Shown here: positions 1 through 6,000 of the stretch, in pieces
Layout of the letters: each line of letters starts with the position of its first letter
How positions within the stretch are numbered: position 1 is the stretch's first letter
Assembly (NCBI GenBank): GCA_016929465.1
Contig: JAFGIT010000254.1
Location: 1-8,281, forward strand
Direction of reading: 5' to 3'
Source of the DNA: JAFGIT01 sp016929465 [NCBI: Candidatus Coatesbacteria bacterium]
GTDB taxonomy: Bacteria > B130-G9
DNA: 8,281 bases
Notes under the pieces: model-generated
What the model saw: the letters and a program-made list of their open reading frames with translations, nothing else
Database searches by the model: none
What the model was told of the DNA's origin: nothing
Made by a program: the position numbers and the translations under genes

Positions 1-407
1 GGACGATCATCTTGACGACCCATTACATGGCCGAGGCGGAGGACCTCTGCGAAAGGGTAGCGATTATAGACCGGGGCAAGATCCTGAATTGCGATACACC
101 CTCAAACCTCAAGCGACTTGTTTCGACCGAGGTCACGATGCGAATGGAGACCACCCCGCTTCCGAGCAGCGGCTGCGATTTCTCGAGCCTGAAGGGAGTG
201 GTCAACTGCTCGACGGAATTCGATCCCGAATTGCAGAAGAGCACCGTGAAACTGGTCCTATCCGGGGAGCGCTACGTGCCGGATGTAATCGACTTTGTGA
301 AATCGAAGGACGCGCGTATTCACCTCTTGAGGATATCCGAGCCCACGCTCGAGGACGTGTTCATCAAGCTCGTCGGTCGTGGGCTTTCGATAGACACGAG
401 CATCTGA
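1..407 (+). CDS. ABC transporter ATP-binding protein, C-terminal fragment (5' end outside window)
   Basis: The reading frame enters at base 3 (residues [20 protein letters not shown]) and ends at TGA 405-407, giving about 134 residues. 'TTHYMAEAE' is the H-loop region of an ABC ATPase: the His at 21-23 contacts the ATP gamma-phosphate, and the following '[12 protein letters not shown]' is the usual continuation in exporters of the DrrA/CcmA type. Walker A, the signature motif and Walker B lie left of the window. The remaining residues form the small C-terminal domain common in this group, ending in the typical '[16 protein letters not shown]'. Such ATPases energise ABC-2 permeases exporting drugs, lipids or polysaccharides at the inner membrane. 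A permease gene normally follows directly; here a hairpin-rich non-coding stretch follows, so the partner may lie upstream. Family is secure, substrate unknown. Confidence 0.9.
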   Translation, partial: TIILTTHYMAEAEDLCERVAIIDRGKILNCDTPSNLKRLVSTEVTMRMETTPLPSSGCDFSSLKGVVNCSTEFDPELQKSTVKLVLSGERYVPDVIDFVKSKDARIHLLRISEPTLEDVFIKLVGRGLSIDTSI

Positions 408-417
408 CGCACGATCG

Positions 418-494
418 ATCTGTTTCATTCAGCTAATGCCCCAACCGGGGCATCATGTGAGTAGCCGTGGGCACTGCTTCTGGCGAGCCCATGG
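418..494 (+). repeat. Two-hairpin repeat module, copy 1
   Basis: The direct repeat covers 418-470 and matches 537-588 with few differences and a one-base length change. Inside it, ATGCCCC (436-442) pairs with GGGGCAT (447-453) around a four-base loop. The conserved link CATGTGAGTAG follows. A second stem then forms from CCGTGGGC (465-472) and GCCCATGG (487-494), with one G-T wobble. The second copy keeps both hairpins in the same order, which suggests that the folded shape is the repeated unit. Confidence 0.8.
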
Positions 495-536
495 ATCAGG
501 GGCAATATTTATTCTTGGCAAATTGTCATCTGATTA

Positions 537-615
537 ATCTGCTTTGCTCAGCTTATGCCCCAGCGGGGCATCATGTGAGTAGCCGTGGCGTGCAGGCCAA
601 AGGCCAAACCCACGG
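537..615 (+). repeat. Two-hairpin repeat module, copy 2
   Basis: This is the second copy, starting 119 bp after copy 1. ATGCCCC (555-561) pairs with GGGGCAT (565-571) around a three-base loop. The same CATGTGAGTAG link follows, then CCGTGG (583-588) pairs with CCACGG (610-615). The loop sequences differ between copies while the stems are kept. Confidence 0.8.
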
Positions 616-638
616 ACTCTGGGGAGCGCAAGACAAAC

Positions 639-686
639 CTTCCCCCCTCCCGCCAATCGCTCCCGCGATTGGCGGGAGGGGGGAAG
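639..686. repeat. Perfect 22-bp inverted repeat with 4-base loop
   Basis: Bases 639-660 are the exact reverse complement of 665-686, separated by TCCC (661-664). The left arm is pyrimidine-rich (CTTCCCCCCTCCCGCC then AATCGC) and the right arm is the purine-rich complement. There is no T-run on either side, so it is a poor intrinsic terminator. It could be a REP-type element or a relic of a small mobile repeat. I see no target-site duplication. Confidence 0.9.
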
Positions 687-713
687 CAATTGAGGGAAAG
701 CCTACCCCCGATT

Positions 714-759
714 CCGCGCGTTTCACACGCGGCTATTCAAATATCGCCCTTTCAGGGCG
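714..759. repeat. Pair of short hairpins (REP-like)
   Basis: CCGCG (714-718) pairs with CGCGG (728-732). CGCCCT (745-750) pairs with AGGGCG (754-759) around TTC. The linker is the AT-rich GGCTATTCAAATAT type. From memory, paired GC-rich hairpins with such linkers occur in dispersed intergenic repeats of planctomycetes and Bacteroidetes-like genomes. I cannot confirm membership of a named family here. Confidence 0.5.
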
Positions 760-906
760 GCGTTGTATTGGTCATATTCACCAACGGGAATTGCATCCTG
801 AAACTCACCCGCAATCTGAGGTCACCCCCCTTTGACCATTCCCTTGACCACGCAAATCTCTATAGGTAGGCTTCACCTTCACTCTCATCATACAAGACAG
901 AATTAG

Positions 907-2310
907 ATGGCAAGAAAAGACCGGGATTTCACCAGCGGCAGCTCGCTCGGGAATGTCCTTTATATGGGCATCCCATCCATGATCGGATTTGCCGCGACAA
1001 ACGCATACGCGCTCATCGACATCTTCTGGATCGGCCTTTTAGGCAAGGAGCAGGTCGCGGCAATCACCTTATTTCAGGCATTCGCCTTCGTGCTTTCCTC
1101 GACGAATATGCTCATCGGCTCCGGCTCTGTTGCGATCATATCGAGGCGGTTTGGCGCCAAGGATCTCACCGCGACCAGGGACGTCATCCGCCAGACCATC
1201 CTCTTGAAGCTGATGGTCGCCGTGACATTCGGGAGCATTGGTTTCTTCCTGGTCGATGAGATACTCTCGATCATGGATGCAGAGGCGAGCGTTCTCTCTT
1301 ACGGGATCGAATATGGCCTGTATTACATGGCGGGCCTGCCTTTCATCTTCACCTCGTTCACCATGTTCACTGCCCTGAGGGGCATTGGGCAAGCACCACG
1401 AGCGATGCGGCTGATGCTCTCGATGACTGCCCTGAACTTGGTACTGGATCCGATTCTCATCCTGGACAAGATGCCCCGCGCGCTGACCATGGCCGGTCTG
1501 AGGATCATTCCAGAGGGGATGCACATCGGCTTCGGACTCGGAATAAAGGGTGCGGCAATCGCCCGAGCCATATCGACGTTCATCTGTGTCATCGGGGGGA
1601 TTTGGATGCTGAGGCATGGCACTGCAGACTTCCGCTTTGGACTGCTCCACGGCTTTCGGCCGAACTTCGAGATCATGCTCCGGATAATCAAGATTGGCAT
1701 CCCGCCCGGAATTCAAAACGTGCTGCGAAATGTCATGAACTTCGTGACGACCTATTTCGTGGCGCTGTTCGGGACGACCGTCGTGGCGTCATTCGGGTTC
1801 TCATTCCGCATCCTACAGATGATGACTATCTTCTCGATCGGCCTATCGCTCGGGACATCTGCGATCGTAGGCATGAATCTCGGCGCCGGGAAGCCTGATA
1901 AGGCGAGCAGCGCGGTCAGGACGAGCGTCCTAATCGTCGCGGGATTGGTTGGGCTGATTGGCATCGTTATCGTGCTATTCGCGCCCTATTTGATGTCAGT
2001 CTTCACGGTCGATGCTGACGTGATTGAGGTTGGCATACCGGCTCTCAGGATCATGGTGATCGGCCAGATAATGATTGCCATTCGGATGGTCGTCCTGAGT
2101 GCGTTCAACGGCTCTGGGAACACCTGGCCTCCGGCAGCTATATCGGCGATCGGGCAGTCCTTCCGCATCGCGCTGATCGCGATGCTGATCTACGTATTCA
2201 ACACGGACCAGATCGGCATCTGGTGGGCGTTCTCAATAGCAGCGACGATCGAGACCACGATCGCGTTCATCTGGTTCAGCAAGGGCCACTGGAAGCACCG
2301 AGAGGTCTGA
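907..2310 (+). CDS. MATE-family multidrug/Na+ (H+) antiporter
   Basis: This 467-residue inner-membrane protein has the usual MATE size and about twelve predicted helices in two halves (roughly 15-235 and 250-460). MATE proteins export cationic drugs or metabolites in exchange for Na+ or H+. Supporting features are the N-terminal 'GIPSMIGFAATNAYALIDIFWIG' pattern (split here at residues 21-43), 'NLVLDPILI' at 177-185 and 'GMNLGAGKPDKA' at 322-333, all at family-typical positions. The ATG at 907 is preferred because the conserved N-terminus starts within 15 residues of it; the upstream GACAGAATTAG is only a weak ribosome site. It stands alone between the hairpin region and a convergent gene unit. 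It cannot be assigned to NorM, DinF or another subgroup by eye, and its substrate is unknown. Confidence 0.93.
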   Translation: MARKDRDFTSGSSLGNVLYMGIPSMIGFAATNAYALIDIFWIGLLGKEQVAAITLFQAFAFVLSSTNMLIGSGSVAIISRRFGAKDLTATRDVIRQTILLKLMVAVTFGSIGFFLVDEILSIMDAEASVLSYGIEYGLYYMAGLPFIFTSFTMFTALRGIGQAPRAMRLMLSMTALNLVLDPILILDKMPRALTMAGLRIIPEGMHIGFGLGIKGAAIARAISTFICVIGGIWMLRHGTADFRFGLLHGFRPNFEIMLRIIKIGIPPGIQNVLRNVMNFVTTYFVALFGTTVVASFGFSFRILQMMTIFSIGLSLGTSAIVGMNLGAGKPDKASSAVRTSVLIVAGLVGLIGIVIVLFAPYLMSVFTVDADVIEVGIPALRIMVIGQIMIAIRMVVLSAFNGSGNTWPPAAISAIGQSFRIALIAMLIYVFNTDQIGIWWAFSIAATIETTIAFIWFSKGHWKHREV

Positions 2311-2341
2311 GAAGCCGGGCTCGAATCGTCCTCTCCCCTAC

Positions 2342-2381
2342 TGAACGTCCCCCCTCTTCATCCTTCAGATTTCATCCTTCA
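2342..2381 (+). repeat. TTCATCCTTCAG-type flanking repeat, copy A
   Basis: The core TTCATCCTTCAG (2357-2368), three unlike bases and a second near-copy ending at 2381 match 4658-4682 at 21 of 25 positions by hand count. TGAAC precedes both cores by about 10 bases. The copy lies between the MATE stop and the 3' end of the small minus-strand gene, and it overlaps that gene's stop codon. Confidence 0.5.
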
Positions 2382-2600
2382 CCTTTCCAGAGAGGGTTTC
2401 CCTTGCGCCTCGTTCGCTTCTTGCATCAGGAAGTCGTGCCTCCCGGCACGTGAATCGGCTTGAATCTGTCTGTCCCAGCCGGCCCAATCTCTATCGTAAA
2501 ACCAGCGGCGAAGGTCAGAGAGTTCCTCTTCGGAAAGCGACTCTATCGATCTCTTGATCTCGCTAAGATTCCCAGTAGGGTCCTCCTTGTACGGTATCAT
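2379..2600 (-). CDS. Small antitoxin-like protein, no adjacent toxin
   Basis: This 73-residue soluble protein starts at ATG 2600-2598, sharing ATGA with the beta-helix gene's stop, so translation is probably coupled. Residues 13-58 read 'LSEIKRSIESLSEEELSDLR' then 'RWFYDRDWAGWDRQIQADSR' and 'AGRHDF'. This resembles, from memory, small proteins with the pattern 'I..L..EEL..LR.WF...D...WD.Q...D..AG..D.L..EA', which are encoded just upstream of RelE/ParE-family toxins and act as antitoxins. Here no toxin follows: downstream are a repeat and the convergent MATE gene. It may be an orphan antitoxin, a remnant of a module, or a protein with another role. The strong ribosome-site-like AAGGAGG at 2588-2582 lies inside the gene with no usable start after it. 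The resemblance is moderately secure; the function is inferred. Confidence 0.5.
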   Translation of the reverse strand: MIPYKEDPTGNLSEIKRSIESLSEEELSDLRRWFYDRDWAGWDRQIQADSRAGRHDFLMQEANEAQGKPSLER

Positions 2601-4540
2601 CGAGTGCTTCTACGGATTTGGGATTGACTTGCCGTGATTTGATGATGATATCCCATGTCTGCGATACCCGTGTCCGGTGTGCCATCCGCTTGCGTGGTCC
2701 TGTCGGAGAGGCCTGCGTCGGTCGCAAGGCGGCTTCCAGCATCAATGCACGGGCTGGTCGGGGCGAGATAATATTCCCCCAATGGGCCCTCGACGAAAAT
2801 CGGGTCTGCGTGGATGTTTCCCTCGCCGGGATACGCAGCATCGATACAGCAATATGCAGAGAGACATCCATGCAATGCGGAGCTGCCTCCCCAGACTATG
2901 CAATCACTGATCGTCAGCTCACCATCTTGACTGCAATAGATAGCCTCACCGAGGTTCTCGGCCATATTTCCGGAAAGAGTGCAGAAAATGATTGATGGGA
3001 CGCTCTCGTTACAATATATGCCACCGCCATCTGATGATTCATTGGAGTAGATTAGGTTGTTTTCGATTGAAGGATAGCTATCTCGGCCGCAATAAATCCC
3101 GCCACCCCGTTGCGGAGAAATGTTTCTGCCTATTCTATTGTGGCGGATTACCGGATGGCTCTCCGAGCCAAAATATATTCCACCACCGTGTTCTCTATGT
3201 GCAGAATTACCCGTGATCTCATTGTTCTCGATAATTGCTTTGCACATTGACTCGCACCAGATCCCGCCGCCAGAATAGGTTGCCGAGTTATCGGCTACTA
3301 TGTTATCTGCTATGGTCTGCGATCGGTAACCAAGGTAAAGACCTCCTCCTAGGCTTGATGCGTGGTTTCCTACAACAACGTTGCCTCGGATGACCGCATC
3401 AGAGCAGGTGCAGTATATCCCTCCGCCTTCGCCGTCAGTTGCTTCGACCGCGTTATCCAAGATGAGGTTACTTTCAATGAGTGGGTTGGTACCCGCATAG
3501 CAACAAATCCCAGCTCCGGCGCCGGACCACCCCGCAATACGGTTCTCGCGAATAGTGTTGCCAATGATCCAGGGCCCCCCATAGCAGAGGGTGCACCTAA
3601 TTCCCCCTCCCCACCATTCAGCCGAGTTATTAGCGATATTGTTGTCTTTGATCAGGGCCGTGCTGTCCAAGCAACATATCCCGCCCCCATTGTACGCAGC
3701 ATTGCCAGTGATTCGGCATCTCTCAATGGTAGGGGAAGAGCTAATGCATAGAACGCCGCCCCCTATACGGTATTCATCCAGAAGCATCCCAGAGCCGCCG
3801 CTGATGTCGCACCAGATGAGGCGGCATTTGTCGTCATAGGGCCGGCACCAATAGAACGTTATATTCTCCCAGGGCTCGTCTGGCGAGAGCCTCTCGAAGA
3901 CTATGCGCTTCTCCTCAAGACCCTCGGCTATCAGACCTCCATAGGTGCATATCCCGACGTCCGGACCGAGACGCACCCTCGAACCCGGCAATATCGTGAG
4001 GACGGCCTGTTCTGCGACTATCACATCGGATGTCAACGCGATATCACCGGACAGTGTTTTATCGCTCTTGATGCTTCCGCCGTGAAATTCTGAGCATTCG
4101 ATGACCTCGAATGAATAGATGCTTATGGACGATAGAAAATCCAGCGTCCCGGGCCGAGATAGGCCGGCCAAGAGTGTGTATTCCCCCGTCGGTCCAACAG
4201 GTGGGATATCGCTCGGAATTTCGACGGCGGCTATCTGCATTCTCGATTGATAGAAAAAACCGCTCGGGATATCCAACTGAGCGATCCAGGGGGCTATATT
4301 CTCGGACCAGGTCGATCCGCTGAGCGTGAAAAGCCTGCCGTCAGGCGTCAAGATGCCAACATAAACCGCAACCGATATAGGGTCCTCATCGAATTTGCGC
4401 CCCGATAGATCGATATTAATGATATCTCCGTCGAAGTAGCAGTCTCGATCGGCAAATATATAGACATCGGGCGCCGCGGCCGCCTCCGAGAATGCAGTCC
4501 CGATTGCCACAAGCATCAGAATAGATAGCACAACTCTCAT
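2597..4540 (-). CDS. Secreted cysteine-rich right-handed beta-helix protein (GGGI repeats)
   Basis: This 647-residue protein begins MRVVLSILMLVAIGTA, a Sec signal peptide likely cleaved after the alanine run near residue 22. I chose ATG 4540 because GGAG lies 6 bases upstream; a TTG at 4552 would add four residues. Residues 24-150 form a beta-rich domain. Residues 260-540 carry about eleven coils marked GGGI(Y/W/R)C, starting near 260, 285, 311, 342, 372, 398, 424, 452, 479, 505 and 531, interleaved with 'I..N.I..N.A' turns. This fits a right-handed parallel beta-helix, like the GGA(I/L) and N-turn repeats of polymorphic outer-membrane proteins. The C-terminus 'SPCIDAGS' and 'DTGIADMGYHH' is typical of secreted beta-helix proteins in several candidate phyla. 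There are about 27 cysteines, and no sorting domain, anchor or catalytic motif is visible. Role could be surface binding or polysaccharide contact. Confidence 0.85.
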   Translation of the reverse strand: MRVVLSILMLVAIGTAFSEAAAAPDVYIFADRDCYFDGDIINIDLSGRKFDEDPISVAVYVGILTPDGRLFTLSGSTWSENIAPWIAQLDIPSGFFYQSRMQIAAVEIPSDIPPVGPTGEYTLLAGLSRPGTLDFLSSISIYSFEVIECSEFHGGSIKSDKTLSGDIALTSDVIVAEQAVLTILPGSRVRLGPDVGICTYGGLIAEGLEEKRIVFERLSPDEPWENITFYWCRPYDDKCRLIWCDISGGSGMLLDEYRIGGGVLCISSSPTIERCRITGNAAYNGGGICCLDSTALIKDNNIANNSAEWWGGGIRCTLCYGGPWIIGNTIRENRIAGWSGAGAGICCYAGTNPLIESNLILDNAVEATDGEGGGIYCTCSDAVIRGNVVVGNHASSLGGGLYLGYRSQTIADNIVADNSATYSGGGIWCESMCKAIIENNEITGNSAHREHGGGIYFGSESHPVIRHNRIGRNISPQRGGGIYCGRDSYPSIENNLIYSNESSDGGGIYCNESVPSIIFCTLSGNMAENLGEAIYCSQDGELTISDCIVWGGSSALHGCLSAYCCIDAAYPGEGNIHADPIFVEGPLGEYYLAPTSPCIDAGSRLATDAGLSDRTTQADGTPDTGIADMGYHHQITASQSQIRRSTR

Positions 4541-4546
4541 TCCAAT

Positions 4547-4550
4547 CTCC
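4547..4550 (-). promoter_or_regulatory. Ribosome binding site that sets the beta-helix start
   Basis: GGAG on the minus strand (4550-4547) ends 6 bases before ATG 4540. It lies within the codons that a TTG start at 4552 would use, so the ATG is the better start. Confidence 0.6.
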
Positions 4551-4643
4551 AAGACTCTCAGATATGTACGACGGGAAATCCAAGGACGACCGCGACAGCG
4601 GCTCTTACAGGCTGGAAAGCCCGCCCTACACCGCTTCCTCCAT

Positions 4644-4682
4644 TGAACACTCGCCCCTTCATCCTTCAGCCCTTATCCTTCA
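4644..4682 (+). repeat. TTCATCCTTCAG-type flanking repeat, copy B
   Basis: This copy has the same orientation and layout as copy A (2342-2381): TGAAC, about 9 bases, TTCATCCTTCAG (4658-4669), three unlike bases, then a second near-copy to 4682. It lies upstream of the beta-helix gene, so the two copies bracket the beta-helix/antitoxin-like unit about 2.3 kb apart. Confidence 0.5.
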
Positions 4683-4737
4683 TCCCTTCGAGAAGTCCCT
4701 GTCGGACCGGATTTCTGACGGTTGACGAACTCAAGTC

Positions 4738-4780
4738 ATTATATGCAATTATAGATATATCATGTTCCTAAGTGAGTCAA
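4738..4780 (-). promoter_or_regulatory. Possible promoter for the beta-helix gene
   Basis: TATAAT occurs twice on the minus strand (4753-4748 and 4743-4738) downstream of TTGACT (4780-4775). No arrangement gives a perfect 17-base spacer with TATAAT; TTGACT with TATCTA at 4757-4752 does, but its -10 is weak. The 5' leader would be about 200 bases long. Confidence 0.3.
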
Positions 4781-4933
4781 GGGCTATCCTGATGGTGATA
4801 TGCGCTGTCCAATTGCTCGTGCTTTGATTACCAACGAAATCTGAATTCAATATTCTTAGGCGAATCTTCACCGGGCGCAAATTTGATCACAGACATTCCA
4901 CATGTTATTCTCCCCCGAAAGAGAAACTCATCC

Positions 4934-4940
4934 GGGAGGG
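4934..4940 (+). promoter_or_regulatory. Ribosome binding site that sets the first YeeE/YedE start
   Basis: GGGAGGG ends 6 bases before ATG 4947. The in-frame ATG at 4941 abuts it with no spacing, and the ATG at 4902 has no such site and would add residues unlike the family. Confidence 0.7.
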
Positions 4941-4946
4941 ATGCGA

Positions 4947-5471
4947 ATGAAAGAGAAACCGTGGAAGACGATGAGCCCATATAAGGGTGGATTCTTGATG
5001 GGCGTCGTCCTTATTCTATCTGTCTGGATTGCCGGCAAGTTCTTCGGAGCATCGACCACATTCGCCCGCAAGGCCGGGATGGTGATGAATTGGTTCAGCC
5101 CGGAGAAGGTCAGCAGTATGGCCTATTTCGTGAAGTATGAACCTAAGATCGACTGGCAGTGGATGTTCCTGCTTGGGATGCTAATCGGCTCGTTCATTGC
5201 GGCGATGGTCTCGGGCTCATTCAAGCTCCAGGCTTTGCCCGACATGTGGGAGAAGCGGTTTGGGAGGAGCGTAGCAAAAAGGGCCGTAATTTCCTTTTTC
5301 GGCGGGGCGATTGCCCTTTTTGGGGCCAGGCTTGCGGGGGGCTGCCCAACTGGACACGGGCTTAGCGGCATGACGCAGCTGTCGGTCAGCGGGCTGATAT
5401 CGCTGGTCTTCTTCTTCATCGGCGGCATTGTGACTGCGCGTCTTCTATATGGGGGAGGTAAAGGCAAATGA
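4947..5471 (+). CDS. YeeE/YedE-family sulfur transporter, N-terminal-half subunit (PmpA-like)
   Basis: This 174-residue membrane protein corresponds to one half of a YeeE/YedE (DUF395) transporter; the full-length TsuA/YeeE protein takes up thiosulfate. The key motif is 'GARLAGGCPTGHGLSG' at residues 126-141. Its Cys133 matches the cysteine of the GGC..GHG motif, which lies on the substrate path in characterised YeeE. About four to five membrane segments are likely, at roughly 14-33, 72-90, 113-130 and 145-165. 'GASTTFARKAG' at 34-44 resembles the start of YeeE halves. The start at 4947 is set by GGGAGGG. The gene overlaps the next by ATGA (5468-5471). Half-size pairs are known, for example PmpA/PmpB of Xylella. 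Family is secure; the exact sulfur substrate is not. Confidence 0.9.
   Translation: MKEKPWKTMSPYKGGFLMGVVLILSVWIAGKFFGASTTFARKAGMVMNWFSPEKVSSMAYFVKYEPKIDWQWMFLLGMLIGSFIAAMVSGSFKLQALPDMWEKRFGRSVAKRAVISFFGGAIALFGARLAGGCPTGHGLSGMTQLSVSGLISLVFFFIGGIVTARLLYGGGKGK
5451..5458 (+). promoter_or_regulatory. Ribosome binding site for the second YeeE/YedE gene
   Basis: GGGGGAGG lies inside the end of the first gene, 9 bases before ATG 5468. It supports efficient re-initiation at the ATGA overlap. Confidence 0.65.
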
Positions 5472-5992
5472 CGTTGTTCTGGGGAATCATTGCGGGACTG
5501 CTGGCTGGCTTCCTGATGCAGAGGAGCCGCGTGATTAGATACGACAAGCAGGTCGGTGCTATGCGGCTTGCGGATATGACGATTATCAAGTTCATGTTGA
5601 CCGCCGCGATAACGGCTTCTGTCGGCATATATATGCTGCATGACCTTGGAGTCGTCAAGTTGAGTGTGAAGCCCACGCTTCTCGGCGCGAATATAATCGG
5701 CGGCCTGATCTTCGGAATCGGCTGGGGCATCGTCGGGTATTGTCCGGGGACCGCCGTCGGCGCCCTGGGTGAGGGGCGATGGGACGCTGTCTGGGGGCTC
5801 ATCGGAATGGTCTTCGGCGCGGGCGTTTTCGCAGCTGTTTATCCAAGTATCAAGAAGAGCGTCCTGAAGTGGGGCGACTTCGGCAAGATAACGATCCCCG
5901 ATGTGCTCTGCTTCAATCATTGGCTGCTCATTGCGGTCCTTTTGGTACTTTATTTGATGCTCTTCAGGTGGCTGGAGAATAAGAATCTCTGA
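5468..5992 (+). CDS. YeeE/YedE-family sulfur transporter, C-terminal-half subunit (PmpB-like)
   Basis: This 174-residue membrane protein is the second half-size YeeE/YedE unit. It starts with '[22 protein letters not shown]' (split at residues 5-26), followed by membrane segments near 40-58, 70-92, 107-126 and 151-167. '[20 protein letters not shown]' at 85-104 carries Cys92 in the GYCPGT motif, the counterpart of the last functional cysteine of full-length YeeE. At residues 21-26 the sequence is RVIRYD: some relatives have Cys or Asn where Ile stands here, so one cysteine of the substrate relay may be missing. Translation is coupled to the preceding half, and the two products very likely form one transporter. 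wrbA starts 8 bases after the stop. No TusA- or rhodanese-like partner is encoded in the window. Confidence 0.9.
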   Translation: MTLFWGIIAGLLAGFLMQRSRVIRYDKQVGAMRLADMTIIKFMLTAAITASVGIYMLHDLGVVKLSVKPTLLGANIIGGLIFGIGWGIVGYCPGTAVGALGEGRWDAVWGLIGMVFGAGVFAAVYPSIKKSVLKWGDFGKITIPDVLCFNHWLLIAVLLVLYLMLFRWLENKNL

Positions 5993-6000
5993 GGGTTAAG

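Larger units (their letters stand above)
408..906. other. Non-coding, hairpin-rich intergenic region
   Basis: These 499 bp between the ABC ATPase and the MATE gene hold no convincing gene. They contain at least seven inverted repeats: two copies of a two-hairpin module (418-494 and 537-615), a perfect 22-bp hairpin (639-686) and two smaller hairpins (714-732 and 745-759). Open frames through it translate to sequence dictated by the palindromes and resemble no family I know. The look is that of REP-like repeat clusters in many environmental bacteria. None of the hairpins is followed by a T-run, so they are not classic intrinsic terminators. The last 100 bp before the MATE start contain no convincing promoter. 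Confidence 0.75.
4541..4946. other. Intergenic region between divergent genes, with AT-rich block
   Basis: This roughly 400-bp stretch separates the minus-strand beta-helix gene from the plus-strand YeeE/YedE operon and should hold both promoters. It contains repeat copy B (4644-4682) and a sharply AT-rich block at about 4736-4766 in otherwise GC-richer DNA. On the minus strand that block has two perfect TATAAT hexamers (4753-4748 and 4743-4738), with TTGACT at 4780-4775, but the spacing from TTGACT to the nearer hexamer (21 bases) is longer than ideal. On the plus strand, TTGATT (4824-4829) and CAATAT (4848-4853) make a weak pair with an 18-base spacer. I see no RNA gene or terminator. Confidence 0.7.

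Noticed and set aside
832-866. Promoter pair TTGACC with TATAGG before the MATE gene
   Set aside because: The two TTGACC copies give spacers of 23 and 11 bases to TATAGG, both outside the workable range.
467-869. Overlapping plus-strand open frames of 122 and 94 residues in the hairpin region
   Set aside because: They run straight through the repeat modules and the 22-bp palindrome, translate to repeat-driven sequence, lack ribosome sites and resemble no family.
1069-1716. 215-residue minus-strand open frame opposite the MATE gene
   Set aside because: It is a shadow frame, rich in His, Arg, Asp and Glu as expected from the complement of a membrane protein gene; the MATE gene on the other strand is unambiguous.
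2582-2588. AAGGAGG inside the antitoxin-like gene as the real ribosome site
   Set aside because: No ATG, GTG or TTG in the right frame follows at a usable distance; the ATGA-coupled start upstream is the better choice.
3362-3751. 129-residue plus-strand open frame inside the beta-helix gene
   Set aside because: Its repeated pattern mirrors the GGGI repeats on the opposite strand; there is no family match or start signal.
4902-4946. ATG at 4902 as start of the first YeeE/YedE gene
   Set aside because: No ribosome site precedes it, and GGGAGGG sits six bases before ATG 4947, where family-like sequence begins.
5123-5920. 265-residue minus-strand open frame opposite the YeeE/YedE pair
   Set aside because: It covers two well-supported overlapping genes on the plus strand and has no recognisable domain.
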